This document shows positions 1-6,864 of a stretch of DNA of 21,658 bases, in pieces (the first letter of the stretch is position 1; every line of letters starts with the position of its first letter). Source of the DNA: 2-02-FULL-49-11 sp040757655 (lineage in GTDB: Bacteria > Patescibacteriota > Patescibacteriia > 2-02-FULL-49-11); the NCBI GenBank assembly GCA_040757655.1, contig JBFLWV010000023.1, positions 1-21,658 on the forward strand, written 5' to 3'. Under the pieces are notes generated by a model that saw nothing but the letters and a program-made list of their open reading frames with translations, made no database searches and was not told where the DNA came from. The translations under genes were made by a program, and so were the position numbers.

Positions 1-134
1 CTTTTTTAGGCATAGGATGGATCAAAATCAGTCTGTAAACAGAGACAATTAACCGTTTTTATCCAATCTATACCTAAGATGAGCCAAAGTTCAATTATTA
101 AAAAGCGCTATTATCGGTACGCTACCGGAACTAG

Positions 135-317
135 ATAAAAGAAATTGGAATGTTATATGGGGTAAATCTTGCAGGTGCGGTAATGGGAGGTTTTTTGGAA
201 TACAGTTCAATGCTAGGCGGAATAAATAGTCTGTATCTTATTGCGGGAGTATGTTATGTAATATCTCTCATCTTCCAGCAGAAGCACCAGCAGCGCGTTC
301 TCGCAAATTTTATATAA
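135..317 (+). pseudogene. C-terminal remnant of a multi-pass membrane protein, aminopropyltransferase-like
   Basis: An open frame without a proper 5' end (stop at 132-134) runs to TAA at 315-317. An ATG at 150 would give 55 residues. The translation contains YGVNLAGAVMGGFLEY followed by a hydrophobic helix (LYLIAGVCYVISLIF) and a basic tail. This pattern resembles the last two membrane helices of the large membrane proteins annotated as fused MFS/spermidine synthase-like. The family match is from memory of the N-L-x-GA-x-x-GG-x-LEY pattern, not from a search. Nothing upstream in the window continues the protein, so it is either a remnant or the 3' part of a gene broken before position 132. 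It ends 20 bp before the DUF3850-like gene. Confidence 0.45.
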
Positions 318-336
318 CACGTATACGCTCTTAGAT

Positions 337-600
337 ATGGCAGTCATCCATAAAAAGGTATGGAAGGAGTATTTTGCAGAGATTCTCACTGGCAGGAAAA
401 GGTTTGAATTACGTCTTGCGGATTTTGAGGTCCATGAAGGTGATACATTGGTTTTAGAAGAATGGGATCAGGAAACCCAGACGTATACCGGCAGGTCGAA
501 GGAAGTGGTGGTTACCTATGCACTTAAGACGAAAGACCTGAACTTTTGGCCCCAGAGTGATATTGATACATATGGATACCAAGTGATACAATTTGGATAG
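337..600 (+). CDS. DUF3850/ASCH-like small protein (putative RNA-binding PUA fold)
   Basis: The product has 87 residues. The N-terminal part (roughly residues 5-45) reads HKKVWKEYFAEILTGRKRFE, then LRLADFEVHEGDTLVLEEW. The G-x-K-x-x-E-x-R and V-x-x-G-D-x-L-x-L-x-E-W pattern is typical of DUF3850 proteins, which belong to the ASCH/PUA-like superfamily. That fold is associated with binding RNA or modified nucleotides, but the exact role of DUF3850 is not known to me. The full domain length is present and the protein ends normally. No Shine-Dalgarno sequence is visible before the ATG, so the start rests on domain length. It stands alone between a gene remnant and a hairpin repeat. Confidence 0.72.
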   Translation: MAVIHKKVWKEYFAEILTGRKRFELRLADFEVHEGDTLVLEEWDQETQTYTGRSKEVVVTYALKTKDLNFWPQSDIDTYGYQVIQFG

Positions 601-643
601 TATAGTGCAGATTTACTATCGATGTAAACATACAATCCAATTG

Positions 644-662
644 GTGGCAGGCAAGCTGCCAC
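644..662. repeat. Perfect 7-bp inverted repeat (hairpin)
   Basis: GTGGCAG and CTGCCAC are separated by GCAAG. No T-run follows in either direction, so it is not a typical intrinsic terminator. It lies in the 108-bp gap between two small genes. It resembles the short GC-rich palindromes left by REP or IS200-type ends, but that is inference. Confidence 0.5.
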
Positions 663-708
663 GCTACAATAATTCTAATGCCCGAAGGCTTAATTTATAA
701 ATAATCTT

Positions 709-975
709 ATGTGCTACACCATTCCTCTTGTTGCCACCTTCGTATTACATGGTCTAAAAAAAACCGGGAAGGTGAATAATCAGCGCATGGCGCAATTGCA
801 TCTCCTCCTCATGGGAGGTTCGGTCATGCTCCTCATTGACCATCTCTGGAGAGGAGAATTATTTCTCATAGGTCCAAATAGTATGAAGGATTTACTCCTT
901 GGGGTTACGATGACCGTTGGCGTTATCATGATATGGTGGATCATGGGATGGCAGATGAGAAGAAAAGAGGCATGA
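709..975 (+). CDS. Small membrane protein of unknown function
   Basis: The product has 88 residues and is not recognised. It begins MCYTIPLVATFVLHGLKK, a short hydrophobic segment ending in basic residues. Two further hydrophobic stretches follow at about residues 30-43 and 62-80 (MKDLLLGVTMTVGVIMIWWIMGW), and it ends in a basic tail RRKEA. This suggests two or three membrane helices with a positively charged cytoplasmic C-terminus. There is no clear Shine-Dalgarno sequence. The start is the first ATG of the frame and the hydrophobic content is unlikely to be accidental. The following 360 bp hold a broken peptidase gene. Confidence 0.55.
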   Translation: MCYTIPLVATFVLHGLKKTGKVNNQRMAQLHLLLMGGSVMLLIDHLWRGELFLIGPNSMKDLLLGVTMTVGVIMIWWIMGWQMRRKEA

Positions 976-980
976 GCAGA

Positions 981-1302
981 GGCGCCACTATTAACAGGAG
1001 CGTACAGGGTACTATAGGTAAAAATCCTGTACCCACTATATCAATCACCTCTGGAGGAGAGTCAGTTGCCGTTATTTACGGCCATATAAAGCTTTAAGCA
1101 TTGCAGCAAAGATCAATGAAACCCTTCACGTAGGCGAGACCCGCTCGGCGTGTTGGGAAAAGGATACAGCAGCGAAACAGACAACGAGCGCAAACATCTG
1201 CATTTAGGGATTCATATGGGAGAAGAGATTAACATTTTAGGATATGTACAAACGCAAGTAGGTCTACATGATTGGATTGATGTGACAAAGTACATGTACT
1301 AA
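981..1302 (+). pseudogene. Broken M23-family (LytM-type) peptidase, C-terminal part
   Basis: Three frames must be joined to read the domain. The first gives VAVIYGHIKL up to about 1094, the second IAAKINETLHVGET up to about 1141, and the third, from 1144, LGVLGKGYSS-ETD-NERKHLHLGIHMG and on to KYMY with TAA at 1300-1302. H-L-H-L-G is the HxH zinc motif of M23 endopeptidases, and YGH plus VGE-(x)-LGVLGKG are the usual preceding strands. M23 enzymes cut peptidoglycan cross-links outside the cell. The N-terminal part and the first zinc-ligand region (HxxxD) are missing or unreadable, so the gene is dead. The frameshifts lie at about 1090 and 1141. Confidence 0.62.
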
Positions 1303-1331
1303 AATTATATTTAGAGGCATGGGGGAATTGA

Positions 1332-2285
1332 TTGTACCTGGAGCATAATGTATTTTCATCTATGGAAAATAAAGAAATCTCCTTTGGTATTGAGGAGAAA
1401 TTACAAGAACAAACACCTATTCAGAAGGATAACACAGAACCTGCTGAATCAAAAGAGAAAAGACTAATAAAAGTGGCAGTAGTGTGTAGGGCTGGAAGGA
1501 TTTCTGGTCAGCTTGCCAGTGCTTTAAAGGATGTATTGCGAACACAAGGAACTAGTAACCAAGACATTCAATTTGCTTTTCACGTTAAACCTGCGGGCAA
1601 CAAGAGCTATGGCGTGTTTTTTAAGCATCATGTTGATTTATTACATCAATACCACCTCATTTTATCAACGTTGATTAATTGGCGAACGCTTGAATATATT
1701 CATAAGACGCCACAACAATGGGATATAGATTCAGATGCTCTTCATCATGTTGAAAAAGCACTCAACGATGGTACAATAATTTATTTCGATGGAGAAACCA
1801 TCGGGGATCCACAATCATTGTTAGATAAGATTAAACAATTTTCTAAGACAAATTCTCATGAGCCTGATTTAGAAATAAAGAGAGATCCTCTTTCTATCGC
1901 GTGGGTAGATACCATTCATTCTGGGTATGGTTTTGGCACTTTACAGAAATATATAGAAGAAAATCATAATGTGTTTGTCCGTGATATTTTAATTCAGGAA
2001 TATATATGTGAATCTGAAATAGTCGCGAAAGTGCGCCTTTTGGCACAATTGGTAGAAAACCCTCATGTTGGTGTGGTTATTACTCCTTTAGTGACAAGAG
2101 ATACCCTTATCAATTGGAAGAATGCTATGGTAGGCATTGGCGTTATGAGAGAACTTCAAATACTATTACAGGCAATGGAGGCAGGACGATTGATTCCTTA
2201 CGACGCACATATAGAGAGCTATAAAATACTCGATGAGATAGATCGCGAAGATATTAAAAACCTATATGGTAAAATACATACGTAA
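1332..2285 (+). CDS. Unknown protein of about 307-317 residues
   Basis: I do not recognise this protein. The longest form starts at TTG 1332, a few bases after GGGGG. An ATG start at 1362 (MENKEISFGIEEK) gives 307 residues and looks at least as likely. Residues 1-45 are charged and low in hydrophobicity, probably disordered. A segment beginning at about residue 47 (KVAVVCRAGRISGQLASALK) looks like a beta strand, phosphate-type loop and helix. It is followed by an alternating alpha/beta region to about residue 170 and by a second, mostly helical region to the end. There is no signal peptide or membrane helix. It sits 73 bp upstream of a broken phosphoribosyltransferase-like gene and may have been its partner. 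Low GC matches the left flank. Confidence 0.6.
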   Translation: MYLEHNVFSSMENKEISFGIEEKLQEQTPIQKDNTEPAESKEKRLIKVAVVCRAGRISGQLASALKDVLRTQGTSNQDIQFAFHVKPAGNKSYGVFFKHHVDLLHQYHLILSTLINWRTLEYIHKTPQQWDIDSDALHHVEKALNDGTIIYFDGETIGDPQSLLDKIKQFSKTNSHEPDLEIKRDPLSIAWVDTIHSGYGFGTLQKYIEENHNVFVRDILIQEYICESEIVAKVRLLAQLVENPHVGVVITPLVTRDTLINWKNAMVGIGVMRELQILLQAMEAGRLIPYDAHIESYKILDEIDREDIKNLYGKIHT

Positions 2286-2358
2286 TTTATACGACCCAGC
2301 CTCAAAGCAGCCCTATCGCTTGAGCAGGTCGAAGAGGATGTATCATTAGTAATATATT

Positions 2359-2972
2359 ATGAGAGAAGGCGAACCAGTGAATATACAAGAACCAACGGGT
2401 CAAGAAATGCACCCGATTCTTGAAAGTTCAATTAAAAGTGAGTTTGAAAATCAACATGGTATGAAGCTTCTTTATATTGAGTTACGACACCTATTATTTC
2501 GTCTAAAAGAACCAATTGAGAGAGGCGATTATCAGTATATTATTGGTGAAGACACTTCAGCGCGAATTCCCACATTGATTGTCAATCGGGTGCTCAAGCA
2601 ACTTTATCAGGAACGTAATCATCCTACACCATATACTTTGTTTTTGCAACTGATCACATCGATCCTATTAATAGAAAAAAAGAATATGACGTTATGGTAA
2701 GTAAATTATCCAGTGATGTTACGCACGAGAATAAATCTTAATTGGACGGAATCTTCTATTTGAGCCAAATTTTGATCTTACGCAAGCGGTATTGGCTGAT
2801 TTGAAAAATGGCTTGTGTTAGCAACATTTGAATTTTTCTGCGTAACATCAGTTATCCACTCATATTCATGATAGGTTTAAAAAAATACAAGCTTCTAAGA
2901 TGAATATCACGGGAAGGAGTGTTTCTCAACCATGCGCATTGCTCATTGATGATACCTATTATACTGGCAATA
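2359..2972 (+). pseudogene. Phosphoribosyltransferase-like gene broken by frameshift, a MITE-like insertion and an IS5 element
   Basis: The frame from ATG 2359 is open to a stop at 2698-2700. The natural continuation changes frame near 2631-2645 to read VFATDHIDPINRKKEYDVMV. It then reaches the 139-bp insertion at 2713-2851. If that insertion and one TTATCCA copy are removed, the frame joins seamlessly from 2712 to 2859 and continues SKLSTHIHDRFKKIQ through QPCALLIDDTYYTGNR. The gene then stops at the IS5 end at 2973. LLIDDTYYTGN fits the hydrophobic-DD-x-x-x-TG PRPP-binding loop of phosphoribosyltransferases. The substrate is unknown, and because the loop comes late the upstream part may be a separate domain. 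No clear continuation is seen beyond the IS element. Confidence 0.55.
2713..2851. mobile_element. 139-bp MITE-like element with 12-bp terminal inverted repeats
   Basis: TGATGTTACGCA (2714-2725) is repeated inverted as TGCGTAACATCA (2839-2850), a perfect 12-bp match with partial similarity continuing inward. The copy is flanked by direct repeats TTATCCA at 2706-2712 and 2852-2858, the expected target duplication. Removing the element and one flank copy restores a reading frame across the site. It has no coding capacity, so it would need a transposase supplied in trans. The IS family is not identified. Confidence 0.75.
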
Positions 2973-4106
2973 GGCTCTGTTGCACGAATAAAATCTAAAC
3001 ACAAATAGTCCTTTGTCATTCAGAATTCATCCGACAACCGCATAGGAATCGGGCATTCCGAATTTGAGCATCCGGTTCAGAATCGAGCTTTTCACGAGCG
3101 TTTCGGTCTTCTGCTGCGGCATATTCCGCGCGTCGAGCCGATCCCCAAAGATCGTCTTGTAGCGGAACATGAAGGTTTCGACCAGGGAGCGGACATGATA
3201 GCCCCCGCCCTCTTTCCAGCGGCTCCGCGAAGTGTTCCTGATCGCCCTGAGGTTCTCGTCCCGCGGATGGGGCGGGCCGCTTAAGTTGCCGTGTTGCCAG
3301 ATCTTGGCGTTCCGTTGCGGCGGTATCAGTATCCGCGCCACCTTCCGTTCCCTGCAGAGATCGTAGACATCCCTAGTGTCGTAGGCCCCATCGCCTGCGA
3401 AGGCCTCAATGGTTGATTGCTCTTGAGCGAACAGAGCTGGCACGGTCTCGTTGTCGCCGGTCTCGTTGCCGGTGAGCTCGACCGCCCTGACCTCGCCGTC
3501 CGGAGTCACCCCTACGTGGAATTTGCGCCAGGTCCTATGTTTGGAATACCCGTGCTTCCTCACCTTCCACTCGCCCTCGCCGAACACCTTGAGGCCTGTG
3601 GAATCAATGATTATGATAATGCTCTCTTTTTCGTCCTTGGGAAGGCGAACGGTGACGGTTGCCCCGCGGCGGGACAGGGTGGAGTAGTCAGGAACGTCCA
3701 GATCAAGGCCCATAAGACCAAAGAGGAAGATAACCAGCCCTTCCGTCTGCCGCAGCTTCTGGCCGTAGACCTTGCCGATTTTCAGGGTGCTGGTGATGGC
3801 AAGATCAGAGTAATGAGGCTGAGCCCCGTTTGCCCGTGGGTTTCGCCTCCCACTCTTTCAGGGCTTCCTCCTCGATCCAGACGATGAGCGATCCCCGGCG
3901 CTTCAAGGCCTCGTTGTAGTCATGCCAGTTCCTGACGCGGTACTTCTTCTTGTTTTTGGTCTTTTGTTTCTTGTCCTTTGGCGCTTTCGATAACTTCTTT
4001 GATGTTTGTTTGGTTTTAGCCATACGATGAGATGGTAAGAGTACGATTTCACTCTCATTATCTCATGGTACAGCTAGATCATAAAGGTCTTTTGTGCAAC
4101 AACGCC
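2973..4106 (-). mobile_element. IS5-family insertion sequence (about 1134 bp)
   Basis: The left end GGCTCTGTTGCACGAAT and the inverted right end GGCGTTGTTGCACAAAA match at 13 of 17 bases. The element encloses one transposase frame and is clearly richer in GC than the surrounding DNA, suggesting recent arrival. No target duplication is visible (left flank ends CAATA, right flank begins GATCG), so a neighbouring deletion or recombination between copies probably removed it. A 14-bp direct repeat AATCTAAACACAAA occurs just inside the left end (2992-3005) and just outside the right end (4126-4139). Confidence 0.8.
3027..4023 (-). pseudogene. IS5-family DDE transposase with a one-base frameshift
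   Basis: The gene reads from ATG at 4023 leftward. The first part (about 67 residues) has a lysine-rich head and NWHDYNEALKRRGSLIVWIE, typical of the IS5/IS903-type N-terminus. After GKRG the frame is lost to a stop. The neighbouring frame continues QPHYSDLAITSTL, GKVYGQKLRQTEG and MGLDLDVPDYSTLSRRG to the end at 3027. The three catalytic acids are visible: D in IIIDSTGLKV, D in FAGDGAYDT, and E in SLVETFMFRYK. One extra G in the G-run read on this strand (CCCC at 3824-3827) explains the break. Repaired length is about 331 residues, normal for the family. The start of the conserved part argues against programmed frameshifting, but that is not excluded. Confidence 0.8.
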
Positions 4107-4342
4107 GATCGAAATAGTTCTTTACAATCTAAACACAAACCCCATCAACAAGAGAAAGGAGGTAATTCGTTGGCGGAACCCACTTTAATTCACTGAAATT
4201 CTGAACCATCAGAAGGAGTAATTGTCATGAAAAGATCAGTATTTTCATTTGTCATGTTTGTCACGCTTTGAGAGAATTTACAGACCTCTGCTTTCGTGAG
4301 AGAATGAAGGCAGAAGTTTGAAAAATTTAATCCAAAGCAATT
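4024..4342. other. Noncoding stretch: IS5 right end and degenerate sequence
   Basis: Positions 4024-4106 are the IS5 right end. From 4107 to 4226 nothing is recognisable except the 14-bp repeat at 4126-4139 and purine-rich GAAAGGAGG at about 4153-4161, which has no matching gene. A tiny signal-peptide ORF (4227-4271) and about 70 bp of unassigned sequence complete the stretch. Confidence 0.5.
4227..4271 (+). pseudogene. Fragment of a secreted-protein start (14 codons)
   Basis: A good Shine-Dalgarno sequence AGAAGGAG (4211-4218) precedes ATG 4227 at a normal distance. The frame reads MKRSVFSFVMFVTL and then meets TGA at 4269. The basic start followed by a hydrophobic run looks like the first half of a Sec signal peptide. 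No continuation is found in other frames, so it is best read as the 5' scar of a lost exported protein. A functional micro-peptide cannot be excluded. Confidence 0.35.
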
Positions 4343-4961
4343 ATGACCAGGAAACAACTCACTACCTTAATTCTAGTATTGATATTGGTTGCCGCAGGAG
4401 CGACGGCGTTGATGTGGTCAATCAAAAAGCCTCAGTCGCCAAACCAGCTCGTGGCGGAAAACGGCGGTAAGCCCACCGCACCTGAATCGCAGCCTCAAAA
4501 CAACGGCACGAAACCAACTCCCACACCGGAGGTTATCACGTCCGATATTGACACAAGCGACTGGAAGACGTACCGGAATGAGGAGTTGGGGTTTCAAATT
4601 AAATACCCCAATGAATGGGGAATTGATGAAGAAAAAATTGATCATAGATTTAACCCTGGATAAAGGATTACAATAAACTAGTCAAGAAGATAGAGAGATC
4701 ACTATTTCAATCACTGCGAATTCTCCAATGATACCAGAATTCAATTATAACAGCCCGATAGCAGACGATGTAATAAAGGAGGCTAATCTACACATTGAAA
4801 GTTTTCCCAACGGATATTGTGACGGGCTTGGTTGTACAGATCCATTTACTTCTTGGTGGTTAGAAAAAAATGGAAGTTTCTACACTTTTTCCTTTGGTAG
4901 AGATCAAAAAATTGAAGGGGTGAGTAGACAAATTATTTCCACCTTTGATTTCATTGAATGA
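4343..4961 (+). pseudogene. Exported/membrane-anchored protein with PsbP-like domain, frameshifted
   Basis: The first frame (ATG 4343 to stop 4661-4663) encodes a basic start and a membrane helix at about residues 7-25. A Pro/Gln/Asn/Thr-rich linker (to about residue 65) and DWKTYRNEELGFQIKYPNEWG follow. This opening is typical of secreted proteins of the PsbP-like type, whose domain starts with a Y-x-x-E-x-x-F-x-x-K-Y-P-x-x-W pattern. The second frame is open from 4677 to the stop at 4959-4961 (EDREITISITANS to IISTFDFIE) and carries the expected C-terminal half, with its ISTF-x-FIE ending. One or more indels between about 4650 and 4677 separate the halves. No cysteine lipobox is visible, so a membrane anchor is likelier than a lipoprotein. 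Function is unknown. Confidence 0.6.
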
Positions 4962-5043
4962 AGATATTCATTTGAGTACTTTATGGGCAATTGATTAAAC
5001 TGAATCGATTGCCGGATAAAGTGTTCAAAAAAACAGAACACAT

Positions 5044-5105
5044 CTCCGTAAATTTTACGGAGGTTAAAAATGTTCATTCACAATCAAGAAAGGAGCGAAC
5101 AATGA
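5044..5105 (+). promoter_or_regulatory. Hairpin covering a ribosome-binding site, followed by two overlapping micro-ORFs
   Basis: CTCCGTA (5044-5050) pairs with TACGGAG (5056-5062) around AATTT. The 3' arm contains most of the GGAGG (5059-5063) that precedes ATG 5070 by six bases. That ATG opens an 11-codon frame (MFIHNQERSEQ, stop 5103-5105). Within it, AAAGGAG (5089-5095) precedes another ATG at 5102, overlapping the stop as ATGA and giving a 5-codon frame. This layout resembles a translational leader upstream of the exported ORF at 5197, but a chance arrangement in decayed DNA is possible. Confidence 0.35.
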
Positions 5106-5196
5106 TACGCGCACCGTAATGCGGCACTCCTGTGCTAGTAGTTTGAAGTTCTGTAATTTCTGTTATCGTTGAACTAAAATCAAGGAGTTTTCAATC

Positions 5197-5352
5197 ATGA
5201 GAAAGGCAAGCATCTTTTGTTTGGCGTTGTTCTTTGCCTGTGTGAGTGTGATGAACGCGCAGCCGATTGCGAGTTCATTCATCTATCCGGTGAAGAACGA
5301 CCAAGTGTCGAATGTGTTGAACAATACTGTCAGCCCTCTGGAAAGCTGTTAA
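5197..5352 (+). CDS. Short exported peptide or truncated secreted protein (51 residues)
   Basis: AAGGAG (5182-5187) lies at normal distance before ATG 5197. The translation starts MRKASIFCLALFFACVSVMNAQP, a convincing Sec signal peptide with a likely cleavage after N-A. Only about 28 mature residues follow (SSFIYPVKNDQVSNVLNNTV and a little more) before TAA at 5350-5352. The IS481-like element starts eight bases later. Either the gene was cut short near the insertion, or a small secreted peptide is made. The start signals are strong and the mature part is unlike anything I know. Confidence 0.45.
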   Translation: MRKASIFCLALFFACVSVMNAQPIASSFIYPVKNDQVSNVLNNTVSPLESC

Positions 5353-5359
5353 TTCGGGC

Positions 5360-6785
5360 TGTTAGATAAAATTCAAAAGTGAACATTGTAAACTTTAAAA
5401 GTGAACAATCGGTAGGTCGTCGTGCTTCACCCGCTGGGCGTCCATGAATGTTCCCTCGTGCCAGAACCGCACCTCGACGAGACTTGTTTTCGGATCAGGA
5501 TAGAGTCTCATCTCCACCTCTTCCCGCGGGTATACATTCGGAACCTTCAGAGTGAATCCTTGGAGACTTACCTTGCGGTACGGATCAACCGTTCGTTTAA
5601 TACGCATGCAGAAAAGGTCTTTCACAGACTGATACGGCTGAGGGATGCGGAAGGGGCGGAACAAGGTCTTGCCTTCCCTGAGAGCGTTCTGGAATCTGAT
5701 CATGGGAATTTCTCCGGTCGTCGAATGCACCCGCTTGTAGTTGTACGCCCACACCTCACGCTGGAGGATTTTTCTTGCGGGCTCGATGGCGGTGACCCCT
5801 TCTCTGACGCACGTCTTGACAAGGTGATCTTGCAGCCACTCGTACGGGCGCTCCACCTTTCCTTTGGCCTGTGGAGAGAGTGCGTAGATCACCTCCACCC
5901 CGCACTCCTTCATCACCTGCTTCCACTGCGGATCCACGTCATCGGTGAATTTCTGGTACACCGCCCACGGATTGTTCTTGTCCCGATCCTTCACATAACG
6001 GAAAACTCTCAATTGATCCACGTAGTAGGAGTGGGGTAATCCATACCTTAATATCAGCCGTTCTGCCGAGGAAATATGGGTCCAGGTGGTTTCCGTGAGG
6101 ACGAAGTCGGCGTAGAGGATGGCGCGCGAGTAATCATCCAAGCTCGTAATCAGGTACCACTTCACGTTCCCGTCCGGCGCCCAGAGGTGATGAGAGCTGT
6201 CGTGCTGGATTAATTCCCCCGCATAATTCGTCACCACTTCGCGGTCGTGGATTTTCTTTGGCGGCTTGGGTTTCCAATACTCAGCATCTCTGGCGCGGCT
6301 GATAATCGTGGGCAGGGACACCTGCTGGTCGTACTTGTCCGCAAGCAACTGTTTGATGTAGCTGTAATTGTAGCGTTTCGTGACTACCTTGGGATTGTCG
6401 ATAATTTTCTCCTTTTCGGTTTTGAGTTCCTTGAGGATATTTTCCTCGATGGCGGCATCAATCCGTCGGCGTGGATTCGTGCGTTCATAGATGACGGTGA
6501 AATGGTCAGGATCGTGTTGATACTCCCGCGAGAGGTGGAATAGCATGGTGCGTCCGATATTGAGGTATCGCATCGCCTCTTTGGCAGTAATCTCTTTGGC
6601 CGCATACTTGGCGAGGACGGATTTCACCGTATCGTCGCTGAGCCGTTTGTGGAGCTGTGGTGGCATACGATTGAGGGTTAATTGATAAACCCATAATCGT
6701 AGCAGAAAACCGCCACCGCCCTACGGATGTTCACTTTTAAATCTTAAATGCGCTTAAAGTGTTCACTTTTGATTTTTAAATGACA
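5360..6785 (-). mobile_element. IS481-like insertion sequence (about 1426 bp)
   Basis: The left end TGTTAGATAAAATTCAAAAG and the inverted right end TGTCATTTAAAAATCAAAAG match at 16 of 20 bases and have TGT...ACA termini. Each end carries a second inner copy of AAAAGTGAACA (for example 5397-5407 on the left), giving two transposase-binding-like repeats per side. GGC(T) at 5357-5360 and 6786-6789 may be a short target duplication. One intact transposase gene fills the interior, so the element may still be active. Confidence 0.78.
5395..6666 (-). CDS. IS481-like transposase (rve integrase-core DDE enzyme)
   Basis: The product has 423 residues and is uninterrupted. A helix-turn-helix region at about residues 9-48 (SDDTVKSVLAKYAAKEITAK) should bind the element ends. 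The integrase core spans about residues 145-320. D156 (ELIQHDSSHHLW) and E272 (SPQAKGKVERPYEWLQ) fit the first and last catalytic acids. The middle one is most likely D217 in YYVDQLRVFRY. A beta-rich C-terminal domain ends in DLPIVHF. YLITSLDDYSRAILYAD and the long ALSPQAKGKVERP motif are typical of this branch of the IS481/ISNCY-type transposases. The start is the ATG at 6664-6666, about 120 bp inside the right terminus, and the stop is about 35 bp from the left terminus. Confidence 0.85.
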   Translation of the reverse strand: MPPQLHKRLSDDTVKSVLAKYAAKEITAKEAMRYLNIGRTMLFHLSREYQHDPDHFTVIYERTNPRRRIDAAIEENILKELKTEKEKIIDNPKVVTKRYNYSYIKQLLADKYDQQVSLPTIISRARDAEYWKPKPPKKIHDREVVTNYAGELIQHDSSHHLWAPDGNVKWYLITSLDDYSRAILYADFVLTETTWTHISSAERLILRYGLPHSYYVDQLRVFRYVKDRDKNNPWAVYQKFTDDVDPQWKQVMKECGVEVIYALSPQAKGKVERPYEWLQDHLVKTCVREGVTAIEPARKILQREVWAYNYKRVHSTTGEIPMIRFQNALREGKTLFRPFRIPQPYQSVKDLFCMRIKRTVDPYRKVSLQGFTLKVPNVYPREEVEMRLYPDPKTSLVEVRFWHEGTFMDAQRVKHDDLPIVHF

Positions 6786-6800
6786 GGCTAAGAGGTAGGC

Positions 6801-6828
6801 TTGACAAAATACACGAATCTGGTAGTCT
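6801..6828 (+). promoter_or_regulatory. Candidate sigma70-type promoter for the Wzz-like gene
   Basis: A perfect TTGACA (6801-6806) is followed after 16 bp by TAGTCT (6823-6828), a poor -10 with three of six consensus bases. It begins only 15 bp beyond the IS481-like end, so the insertion may have separated it from older upstream control. Other AT-rich -10 candidates downstream have unsuitable spacing. Confidence 0.4.
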
Positions 6829-6864
6829 GTAGTGTTTATTATGGATTTATTATGATTTTGATGT

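Noticed and set aside
3820..3830. Programmed ribosomal frameshifting in the IS5 transposase
   Set aside because: The break needs a +1/-2 shift at a G-run without an evident slippery heptamer or downstream stem, and the repaired protein is a normal single-frame type. A plain indel is simpler.
3417..3887. 156-residue plus-strand ORF across the IS5 element
   Set aside because: It is antisense to a recognisable DDE transposase with catalytic motifs; it has no motif and no ribosome-binding site.
5422..6039. 205-residue plus-strand ORF within the IS481-like element
   Set aside because: It is antisense to an intact transposase. Its composition mirrors the reverse codons and nothing is recognisable.
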